Source of the DNA: Linum tenue
Lineage: Eukaryota > Streptophyta > Magnoliopsida > Malpighiales > Linaceae
DNA: 64,000 nt
Assembly: GCA_946122785.1 (NCBI GenBank)
Contig: CAMGYJ010000005.1
Location: 88,654,547 to 88,718,546, forward strand
Direction of reading: 5' to 3'
Shown here piece after piece: positions 56,210 to 64,000 of the stretch (position 1 is its first letter; each line of letters begins with the position of its first letter). Made by a program: the position numbers and the translations under genes. The notes under the pieces are model-generated. The model was not told where the DNA came from and did not search any database. It worked only from the letters and a program-made list of their open reading frames with translations.

Positions 56210-57239
56210 GAAGGTCGTGTGGGAAATTCCTTTTTTTAACTTGCATGGTGGGGCTGAGAGAGAGAGAGTCTTGCATTCTTTGATAAACTTTCCTCTAATA
56301 CTAATAGGATTCTGAATGGTCCTGGTCGTGCTGTGTGGTTACCTAATCATAGTGAAGTTTTCTTTGTGAGCTCTATGTATAAAATGCAGGTGGAGAACCG
56401 GTTTCCTGGGGTTGAAGGTTTCTCTACTGAACTTGTGTGGAACAGTGTTGTTCCTCCGAAAGTGTGTGTGATTTCCTTTCGCCCGTGTGGCACAAGCGGA
56501 TTCTGACTATCGACAATTTGAAGAGAGGGATTGCTCTCGCAAACAGGTGTGCCCTGTATTGCCATAAAGAGGAGTCTATCAACCACATTTTCATGGAATG
56601 TTCCTTTGTCAATACCGTGCGGAAAGAGGTGTCCAAGCTGATGGGTAGAACCATTAATCCTACAGGCGATATTTCAGAGGTCATGAGTAGTTGGCCGAGA
56701 GGTGATAAGAACAACTTCTTGGATTGCATTTTGAGCTGCTTGATACATGTTGTATGCTGGATTGTGTGGAATGAAAGGAATCATAGGGTCTTCCAACAAG
56801 ATCAATGCAGCCCCAACGTTACCTCCCTCAGGTAAAGGTTTGCGAGGACTGTCATTGATTGGAGTATGATTTGTGGCAAAATCAATAAGGAGTAGGGTAA
56901 AAATTGGCTGAGGTCTTGGACTTCCTAGTCTAACCTTGGGATCTTCTTGGATGGGATGCTTTCCTGTCAGTGTCGGTCTGCTGTGTTTTGGTGCTCTCGC
57001 TGGTTGCGATGCTTTGCGCTCATTGCTTGCGTGTCCTGATGTAGAGGCTTCTATGTGGTCCTCTCTGTGCGACATTGTGGTTGTTGCTTTTCCTTCTTTC
57101 TGTATTGTTTTTTTGTTTTCTTTTCTTTGACCTTGCTCGGTCCAGAACTTCGCTCACTTTCACTTCTTGTAAAGTGTTGCTTCCCTCTGTGTATCCTTTT
57201 CCATTTTCTTTAATAAAATTTCATCATCCTCATAAAAAA
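56210..57239 (+). pseudogene. LINE 3' fragment with zf-RVT
   Basis: Coding-like from about 56350 (SSMYKMQVENRFPGVEGFST, ELVWNSVVPPKVCVI), then in a shifted frame VWHKRILTIDNLKRG, CALYCHKEESINHIFMECSF and CWIVWNERNHRVFQQ. This is the zinc-binding linker that follows reverse transcriptase in plant LINEs. Sequence after 56835 has no RNase H, and the copy ends in TTTAATAAAATTTCATCATC and a short A tract (57232-57239), typical of a LINE 3' end. At least one frameshift (near 56470) and several stops. The 5' boundary is uncertain. Confidence 0.7.
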
Positions 57240-57917
57240 AACCGCTGGCACACCCCCTTCAGCAAACTCACACCAATTCAACACGGGTCGACGGGAGACT
57301 CCCTTGACTCATCGATTTGTCGCCAACCACTAGAAAATCTTTGCCTCCGGTAGGAAACAATTCTCCTGCTTAGATTACTTATGCACAGGGGACGGCTGAA
57401 AAGCGCCCACGCCATCATTCCAACTCATCGACTGACCTGTCGCACCGCCAACCCCCCTCTGATGACCATAGTTGCTTCAATTCATCCAATCGCTGCAATA
57501 ATTCATCAAATCGGCTGTCAAACCCATCGAATCTCGCCGTTAACTGGTGTGACTCGCCATCAACCTTGCTAGCTAAGACAATCAACTGAATGGAGTGAGA
57601 ATAGAGTAGGAGAAGAGAAGCAGAAGAGGAAAGGAAGAGGAAGATTAGAAGCAGAAGGAAGGAAGAGGAAGAAGGGAGAACAGAAAGAAGTGTGAAGAGA
57701 GTTTTGTACCATCGTGATGTTTGGCTCCATCTGCGCTGTGCTGCTGGTGAATTCGCTGTTGGAAAAATCCTTCAGACGAAGAGGGTATTATCTCATCTAT
57801 GATTAGCTACTGCGCTGCTGGTGAATTCGCTGCGTCGGCGGGACTTGAGCTCCGGTGAAGAGTGTGGAATTTGATTTACGAGCTGGGGCAGCGATGGAGT
57901 TCAATATGTTTCACTGG
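57240..57917 (-). other. Possible Gypsy gag N-terminal fragment, otherwise unassigned
   Basis: On the minus strand about 57585-57425 reads LASKVDGESHQLTARFDGFD and then SRFDELLQRLDELKQLW, a heptad-like helical pattern often found at the start of plant Gypsy gag. No ATG-headed frame, protease or LTR could be tied to it. A purine-rich stretch follows (57590-57700), and GCTGCTGGTGAATTCGCTG is repeated near 57738 and 57813. Confidence 0.35.
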
Positions 57918-58086
57918 AGAGGGAAGATCCGACGATTCGCGTCGACTAGGGAGGAGATATGATGATGGTCGGGGTGAGGAGGAGCTGGTTCGTGGACTTA
58001 TTAGAGGGAAGATCCGGCGATTCGGGTCGACTAGGGAGGAGATATGATGATGGTCGGGAGGAGGAGGAGCTGGTTCGTGGACTTAG
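57918..58086. repeat. Tandem repeat, two 85-bp units
   Basis: AGAGGGAAGATCCG(A/G)CGATTCG(C/G)GTCGACTAGGGAGGAGATATGATG and onward, at 57918 and again at 58003. A degenerate third copy (GGAGGAGATGTGATGATGGTC) lies at about 59178-59230, on the far side of the MULE-like insertion. Confidence 0.9.
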
Positions 58087-58099
58087 TAGAGTAAAAGAT

Positions 58100-59155
58100 G
58101 GATTTTTTTCTTCAAAAATAGCACTGTTTAAAAAAAATAAAAAATAGCACCTAGTTACGAAAAATTCCAAAAATAGCACCCTTTCTCGAAAGCCGTCACC
58201 CCACTCCGCGGTTTACACGAAAACTGCAAGGTGGGGGCACGATTTTTGATGAAAACCGCATGGTTACGGGCAATTTTGAAAATTGCTCAGGGAGGGGGCG
58301 GTTTGTTCCAAAAAAGATTTTCCGATCAACTCCTAACCTCGGCCAAAATTTCAAACGAACGTAACTTTGCACTCGGGTATCCGATCGCAGCGATTTGTTT
58401 TGAATCCGCATAAATTTTCGAGATCTTGCAAGCCGTAGTTTGATCCCTCCTTCGTCTCGAAAAAGCGTCATTTGCTACCCTGAACGAGCCTTTTTCGATT
58501 TCGTCGAACTTTGGGCGGCCATAACTTTGTGATCCAAAATCCGAACGTCATGAATTTTTTTTCATTTAGCATAACTTTTTAAGTACTACAACTTTTATCA
58601 TAGACATAATTTCGGAATGTACGTGGATTTGTGAAAAGGGAAGGTAACGTTGTTCCCAAAACCCTGTATATCCAGTAATAATTCCTGTTTTAAAAATTTC
58701 TTCCTAGTGAAAATTGTAGTCCTTCAAAAGCTATGCAAACTGAAAAATAAATTCATGACGTTCGGATTTTGGAGCACAAAGTTATGGTTGTTCAAAGTTA
58801 TTGAGGATTGTTAGAGTTCAAGGACTAAAACTTTTTCAATATGTAATTGTCTCAACAAAAGAGTTGTAATTTGGTGGTGAAGATGTTATGTTAAATTTAG
58901 TCACCTATTTTATTATCAGGATTCGAACCACCACCCCCACAACATGTTGCTTTTTTTAATATCTACTAAATAAAAAAAAAATTTAATATGGCATGATGAT
59001 GTTTCAAACCAAGGAACTCTTGCATACAAAGAAACAACTCAACCAGTTATGCCAAGACCTACCCGTGCGGTTTTCGACGCCCCCACCTTGCGGTTTTCGA
59101 AAAAGGGTGCTATTTTTGAAATTGTTTTTAAACAGTGCTATTCATGGAAAATTCC
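58100..59155. mobile_element. Non-autonomous MULE with internal palindrome
   Basis: Terminal repeats of about 80 bp or more: GGATTTTTTTCTTCAAAAAT, then AGCACTGTTTAAAAA and AAAAATAGCACCCTTTCTCG at left, complemented at right to 59155. The flanking 9-bp TSD, GTAAAAGAT (58091-58099) and GTGAAAGAG (59156-59164), has two mismatches. The subterminal regions hold AAACCGCA/TGCGGTTT units like those of the MULE at 47203-53337. In the centre, about 58505-58600 and 58708-58802 form a second inverted repeat (CATAACTTTGTGATCCAAAA versus its complement). No coding sequence. Confidence 0.75.
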
Positions 59156-59164
59156 GTGAAAGAG

Positions 59165-59528
59165 GGGTTTCGTTTTGAAGGGAGGAGGAGGAGATGTGAT
59201 GATGGTCATGAGAGGAGCTGCTTCGTCGACTGAAATAGGATTTGGGTTTGAAGACCCAAACAACTAAACAAGAGTCGTGAGAAGAAAGAAATTAGAAATA
59301 ATGCAAAAATTGGGTGATAAAGAAGTGATTAGAAGAAAATTAGGTTCAAACTATAAAAGGATATTGATAAATATGTATATGGACTAAAGTAATTATCTTT
59401 AAATTATAATTAATAAATCAATTAATTATTATTATTAATAGCCGTTAGATTAGATCAACGATTTAGAGAAGCTGGAGCATGCTATGCGTCTGGAGCACAC
59501 CAGTCTAGCCCATATATATATATAATGT
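59165..59528. other. No gene seen
   Basis: Contains the third degenerate copy of the 85-bp unit, then AT-rich sequence. Near 59440-59505 it reads CCGTTAGATTAGATCAACG and GGAGCATGCTATGCGTCTGG, similar to sequence near 27010-27060 and 28770-28800. Confidence 0.5.
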
Positions 59529-59536
59529 GTGGTGCC

Positions 59537-59735
59537 CAATGTAGTCAAAATCGCGCTTTAAAACTTAAAAACTAACGATTTTACGTTTCTAGGTCACTAA
59601 AACGCTTGTACGCAAAATCTCAGTTTTTACCACTTATGTAGTTAAAAACTCCGCTTTAAAACTTAAAAACTTACGATTTTACGCTTCTAGATTACCAAAA
59701 CGTTTCTACGTAGAAACTCGCTTTTGACTACATTG
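59537..59735. mobile_element. Small hAT element with internal duplication
   Basis: Perfect 14-bp ends CAATGTAGTCAAAA and exact 8-bp TSD GTGGTGCC (59529-59536 and 59736-59743). The 199-bp body is two copies of a unit of about 95 bp, with CGCTTTAAAACTTAAAAACT in both. The ends match the hAT element at 13849. Confidence 0.92.
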
Positions 59736-59743
59736 GTGGTGCC

Positions 59744-60135
59744 TTCTACGGTAACCCGGATGGAATCCTTGGTACCCATACCTTGAGTATGAAAACGCTA
59801 TCTAGACCTCAAATTAGCAGGATTTTTGGGCATGATACTATACCCTAACCCTTAATGAATGAACCCTAGGTCCTAATTATCTAAATCATAAACTATAAAC
59901 CCTAAGATGGTGCATTGATTTTTTTGCCTATATTTGGACGAAGCATAACCGTCGATTATTGTTTCTAATTAAATTGATCTTGGGGTATAAGATTTAGAGA
60001 ATTAAGACCTAGATTTTGATCTTTAAGGGTTAGAGTATAGTACCATGTCCGAAAGATCAGTCAATTCAAGTTCTGGATAGCGTTTTCTTACTGAAGGTAT
60101 TCGGTACCCCGAATTTCACCCTGGGTACCGTAGAA
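59744..60135. repeat. Foldback element with arms of about 190 bp
   Basis: TTCTACGGTAACCC at 59744 is inverted as GGGTACCGTAGAA at 60123-60135. Inverted similarity continues inward: GAAAACGCTATC, then ATGATACTATACCCTAACCC versus complement. No TSD identified because the hAT element abuts one end. Confidence 0.6.
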
Positions 60136-60256
60136 CTCCCGGGATTTCACCCTGGCCTTCCATGAAGCATCAACCGAGTTTTGTATACCCACAAACTAAC
60201 TTCAAAATTGGGCTCATCATCATATAATCATAAACATAGAAACAAGGAAATGACTT

Positions 60257-60696
60257 ATAAGAAACCTTAGATCTAGGCGTCTTTCATCTAGGGATCTCAA
60301 GATCGATAACGACTGGTGAATAGGGATTGAGAACGGGGAATTCGGGAGAAAACGGGGTCGAATAAGAAGAAGATCAATTCATCATGGGTGGGCGACGACT
60401 AGTTGAGGGAGAGGGGAAGAAGGTTCGGCTGCACAAGAGAGAAGAGAGAGAGGTTAGGGTTTGGGAAATTTTGTTTTGTATTTGCTTAATGAGAAAATAT
60501 CAACTAATTATAAAATGTATGACACAAATAATTCTCACTAACTGCCCAACTATTACCTCATAAAAATAAAACCAAGTAAACCCAATTACCCAAATATGCC
60601 ACAAACCACCAAATAATTTCCGAAGTCACCCAAACCATTAATAAAACGACAAACAAGACCAAATTCCAAAATCATCCAAAAAGTTGGTGTCTAACA
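60257..60696 (-). repeat. 3' LTR of the compact element
   Basis: Starts ATAAGAAAC (the TG of the end is altered) and ends GGTGTCTAACA. Shares CTAGGCGTCT, CATCTAGGG and ATTGAGAACGGGGAATT blocks with the right LTR but is about 130 bp longer. Confidence 0.8.
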
Positions 60697-60764
60697 ATCC
60701 ATCTCTCTCAAAACTAACCTTACCCTCAAGGTTGGACCGGCGCTCCATGATTTTGCTTGCCTAA

Positions 60765-62123
60765 CTATGTTGCGAGCTCCACCGCCTCATCCCCCAAGTT
60801 TCCTACGAGCAAGATCAAATGACCCTCGACACACTGGTGCGCGACAGTGTACTTCTCATTGCAGTTGAAGCAGCGGCCAACCCTATATTTCTACTCCATA
60901 TCCTGCGGTGTGAGCCTCATGAACCCTCAACGTCGCAACCTGAGCCCTTGTCGTTCTCCTCGTGGAGCTGCTACTGCTGCCACGGGCACTCATGCCCCTT
61001 TCAGGGGCGCCGCCGCCATTCCACCTGTCGCGTCTGATCTAGTATTTCCGTCGGCTGCCTTTTGGAATAGCACCCTACTGCCCTTCCAGCTTGCTAGTTC
61101 CTCCTCCTTGCGCAATGGCAATCTAAAAGCCCTCAGCAAGGAACCTAGCTCGAACACCTTCACCACTGTAGCTAACTCCGGTGTCATCCGACATGCCGTT
61201 GCAATCATAAACCAGTGTCATCCGACATACCGTTGCACATGTTTCCCAGCCTCAAGAACTCCGGTCAGAACCCAGCCACAGTACCAGACTATCTCAGCTT
61301 AGCAAGGTGTTCCGACACTCATCCCTCTAACTTCCTTAATGGGTACTGCAGCTTCTCCTTAAAGCGAGTCCAAATGATCAGCATCTCCGCCTCCGAATAG
61401 GACCGCTCCATCTTCTCCCAACACTAGAAGGCATCTCCCTCTAAATAGAAAGACGCTCCTCTCCTCTCTATAGAATGGTTTTTGAACCACCTGTCTGCAA
61501 CATAAATTCATAACCTATCATCCTCGTGACATTGAATTTTGGGAACTCAATCGTCAGGGGCTTAGCTCTAAAATCTCGTTCATCCTCACTCTCATACGCA
61601 GAGTTATACCCGCCATACCTGCCAATGTTGTAACCACCACGACGATCTTCCTCTATGCCGCCTCGATCCTACCTCATCATGGGCTCGCCATCGAAACCCC
61701 AACCATCGTCCTCATCACTTCAAACTCCATTTTCGGCTCCCGATCCTTGCCCCAACGGCCACAGCATGCCCGAGCAGCGCCAGTCACCCTTTGATGTTGC
61801 CAGGGGATGATACATAGCACATTAGAAGCGCCTCCCATACCCTTCCACTGGCCTAGTCGCCCCGAATCACCCTCCGACAAGGCCTTTGTCGTCTTCTCCG
61901 GCATCACAAGCAGTCCCTGCAATGCCAATGCCAGCTTCATCATCTCCATTAGCGATTTCAAGTCGTCGTTGTTCCTTCTGGCTCTCTCCTACATAGTTTC
62001 GTTCACCTCTCCCATACGAATATGGAGGCCGATAAAATGATTTGTCATTGTCTTCAATAGCTCCCAAAAATCCTCATTGCGTGTAATGTCCTCCACGATC
62101 TTGATATCCTGCAACCGCTCCAT
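60765..62123 (-). pseudogene. Gypsy gag remnant with zinc knuckle
   Basis: ATG at 62123. The minus strand reads MERLQDIKIVEDITRNEDFW and NHFIGLHIRMGEVNETM, then after stops DDLKSLMEMMKLALALQGLL, and further on KPLTIEFPKFNVTR near 61550. Near the 3' end VGRCFNCNEKYTVAHQC is a variant CCHC knuckle (C-x2-C-x7-H-x-C spacing, as in several plant Gypsy gags), followed by VEGHLILLVGNLGDEAVELA and a stop at 60765. Gag proteins package the element RNA. Many stops and frame changes; non-functional. The plus-strand open frame at 60847-61302 is its antisense shadow. Confidence 0.6.
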
Positions 62124-62186
62124 TGATTGTTTTATAACACTTCTTTTGTTAACCTAACCCAGACGCCAACCAAGCTCTAATATTGC

Positions 62187-62498
62187 TGTAAGAAAACTCG
62201 AAACTAGGCATCTCCTATCTAGGGTTATGAGAACATGATCAATAGATGATTGGTGGTTAGAGATTGGTTAAGAATTGAGAATGGGGAATTGGGGAGAAAA
62301 GGGTGTTTAAAAAGAGGATCAGCCAGTCTTGAGTATGCCAAAACCCACAAAATAAACCCGAATATGCCAAATAAACCCGAATGTGTTTAAACAACCAAAT
62401 AAACCCGAATATGCCAAAACCCACAAAATAACATCCGAAGTCAATAAAGCGAAAAACAAGACCAAAAACCAAAATAATCCAAAAGTGGGTTTCTAACA
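62187..62498 (-). repeat. 5' LTR of the compact element
   Basis: TGTAAGAAAACTCGAAACTA to GGGTTTCTAACA, 312 bp. CCCGAATATGCCAAA-type sequence is repeated inside (62357-62418). Confidence 0.8.
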
Positions 62499-62565
62499 GA
62501 CTTGCTGCGATCAACAAAAGAATGTGCGTCTCTGTGGCGACGACGGATTTCACGATTTGACCATT

Positions 62566-64000
62566 TTATGTGCTCAGACTACAGGGGACAAAATCTTCAG
62601 GCTGTGATTCAGTATCCAGCTTGGCCTTCCTGTATCTCTTTGAACTTTTCAGGATTGTGTCCAGTGGAATCCCTGAGTAGCAACACATTCAGGCGAGCAT
62701 AGCATAATATCATTAAATTATGGTGGCTAAATTTAGGCACTTCACATAATCCCATCAAAAGAGTACTTGTACTTACAACGGCGTCTTCATGCCTTCTCGA
62801 CCACTACTGCCATTTCTGTTCATGCTGTCGAACCCTGGTTCAAGAACAATACCCGCTTAGCTTCTATTCAAGTCGCATATTTTTCTGTGCTTCTACTAAA
62901 ACATAATGAAAATAACGTAAAGTCGCTTATTACTTTAGCAAATGCTGAAACAAACACACCAATAACTAACCTGCATCAGTTTCTTTATCCGAGTGGACAG
63001 GAGATACTGAGAGATCAGGATCCGGGGAGCTGGCACGTGTATGGTGGGGTGGAGATGGAAAATGATAGGACTCCAAGCTATCATCTGAATCATCGCCAAA
63101 TGGAGTCTGCTTGAATAGTGATCTTGACGCAACAACCTGCTTCTGATGAAGCATGTCATTCACAACTTCGCCTGGATGGGCATTATAGCCTCCCCCACCA
63201 TTCACATCGGTTTGCTGGCTTTGAGATTGATCCCTCTTATCTCTTTTGGTGTGGGAACTCGAGTTTGTCAAACTCTCCGAATGATGTTCCTCTATGCACT
63301 TGTTTGGCTTGCCACCAATTGGACGAGTCATAGCATTTGATTCTTGAGCCTCTTCACAATGAGGTTTTTGCTCATCTACTATACCAGGTACTGCATTCTT
63401 TTCCTGAGGCTTTGCATGGGCTTCAAGTTTCTCCTTCAACGTTGGAGACCCTAACTTGGGAGAGATGTCATGCAGGTTTGCCTCTTGGACTTCCCCTCTC
63501 TTTTCACTTTTCATTTCAGCCCAAGCTCCAGTAACCTCACTAGGATCAGCAGTCTTAGTATTCTGTTCTCTTGGAATGAAATTAGAGCTGATGTCGACTC
63601 CATCAACCTCGCTGGCATTTTCCGCATTGCCGCCAACTTCCTCTGGAGGAGACATGATCTCTGCTCTATCTAATGAGTCTTTGAGACTCGGATTTCGCAG
63701 ATTAGCATCATAAGGGAATGTAGAAGAATCTGTGCCACAAATGTTGGCCATGGAAGGAGCTAAAATACTTTGATCAGGGCACTTGTCTTCTGTTTGTGTC
63801 AGTAGTACGGTGTTCTTACCATCTGAACCATGCTTCTTCTTCTTCTCTTTGTTTTCTTTCTCAGTTTCCCTTCTCTGTTTTCTGAAACAGTTTCAGTCTT
63901 TGTGATCTCCTGTGAAGATTCTACCACATTTTTAATAAACTCATCGCTTTCCTTATCTGTAACCAAAAGAGAAGCCGTCGGACTATCAGCCGCTGCCACT
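62566..64000 (-). CDS. Partial host gene, three 3' exons, unknown nuclear-type protein
   Basis: Runs off the right edge, so the 5' end is missing. Exon 1 (64000-62971) encodes a hydrophilic, Ser/Glu/Lys-rich protein: SPTASLLVTDKESDEFIKNV, a basic stretch (KEKKKKHGSDGK), PSLKDSLDRAEIMSPPEEVG, HSESLTNSSSHTKRDKRDQS, and FGDDSDDSLESYHFPSPPHH. Its end GATGCAG/GTTAGT is a splice donor. An acceptor at 62835 (AACCAG/GGTTC) joins in frame to exon 2 (62834-62777, FDSMNRNGSSGREGMKTP), with donor TT/GTAAGT. Exon 3 starts at 62672 (ACTCAG). The frame as joined stops at 62609; the next frame reads TILKSSKRYRKAKLDTESQP to a stop at 62566 and looks more protein-like, so the last junction is unsure. A one-base frameshift at the CCC near 63868 separates the upstream frame from the rest. 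Low complexity and basic runs suggest a nuclear protein; no family recognised. Confidence 0.55.
62835..62970 (-). other. Intron 1 of the right-edge gene
   Basis: GTTAGT donor at 62970 and CCAG acceptor at 62835; 136 bp, T-rich. Joining gives the in-frame reading ETDAG-FDSMNRNG. Confidence 0.55.

Larger units (their letters stand above)
60257..62498 (-). mobile_element. Compact LTR retrotransposon with gag remnant only
   Basis: LTRs at 60257-60696 and 62187-62498 bracket 1.49 kb. The outer flanks carry an exact 5-bp TSD GACTT (60252-60256 and 62499-62503). A degenerate methionine primer site (AATATTAGAGC on the minus strand) lies beside the right LTR. Only a gag-like frame remains; no pol. 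The size and gag-only content fit a non-autonomous derivative of a Gypsy element. Confidence 0.85.

Noticed and set aside
60847..61302. 151-codon plus-strand ORF
   Set aside because: Antisense of the gag remnant, which has a recognisable zinc knuckle on the other strand.
1..64000. A wholly new biological system
   Set aside because: Every coding region that could be read belongs to a known transposon family or to one unassigned host-like gene. The novelty seen is in arrangement (nesting, hairpin-TATA layout, PMD-mudrA pairing), not in a new gene set.

Overview
The window is nuclear DNA from a flowering plant, most likely a eudicot. Evidence: Athila-type and Copia LTR retrotransposons, L1-type LINEs with RNase H, MULE, hAT and PIF/Harbinger elements, Helitrons, a plant mobile domain (PMD) gene and a FAR1/FHY3-like fragment. 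No species can be named. It is an intergenic block built almost wholly of nested, mostly dead transposons. The only good candidate host gene is a partial three-exon gene on the minus strand at the right edge (62566-64000).

Layout. 1-2883: 5' part of an Athila-type element on the minus strand, inserted in an older LTR (2884-3832). 4111-4552: hAT MITE beside a FAR1-like pseudogene (4631-5690). 6284-7709: Pack-MULE candidate with 10-bp target site duplication (TSD). 8026-11953: 5'-truncated LINE with 10-bp TSD. 13258-25132: a three-level nest, with a MULE-like element holding a hAT element holding a 10.3-kb Athila-type element that keeps gag-protease and an ATHILA ORF but shows no reverse transcriptase or integrase. 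27176-28544: short derived Gypsy-like LTR element. 29690-33425: decayed Copia element lacking its 3' end. 33821-45230: Helitron ends, two head-to-tail Helitrons, at least seven hAT elements and one PIF/Harbinger element, often nested with exact or near-exact TSDs. 47203-53337: two-gene MULE with mudrA and a convergent PMD gene. 53547-57239: two LINE 3' ends. 58100-59155: a non-autonomous relative of that MULE. 59537-60135: small foldback elements. 60257-62498: compact LTR element with a perfect 5-bp TSD, ending about 70 bp from the host gene's 3' end.

How the parts relate. The order of insertion can be read from nesting and TSDs. The MULE at 47203-53337 and the element at 58100-59155 share terminal motifs and may be an autonomous/non-autonomous pair. 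Three LTRs and one internal block of the Athila-type element share one layout: a cluster of short inverted repeats directly upstream of a TATA-like box on the minus strand. The internal copy lies upstream of the ATHILA ORF and could be a second promoter.

Every transposon gene examined carries stops or frameshifts or is truncated, so none is expected to be active as it stands. All calls come from reading the sequence by eye; no database search was possible.
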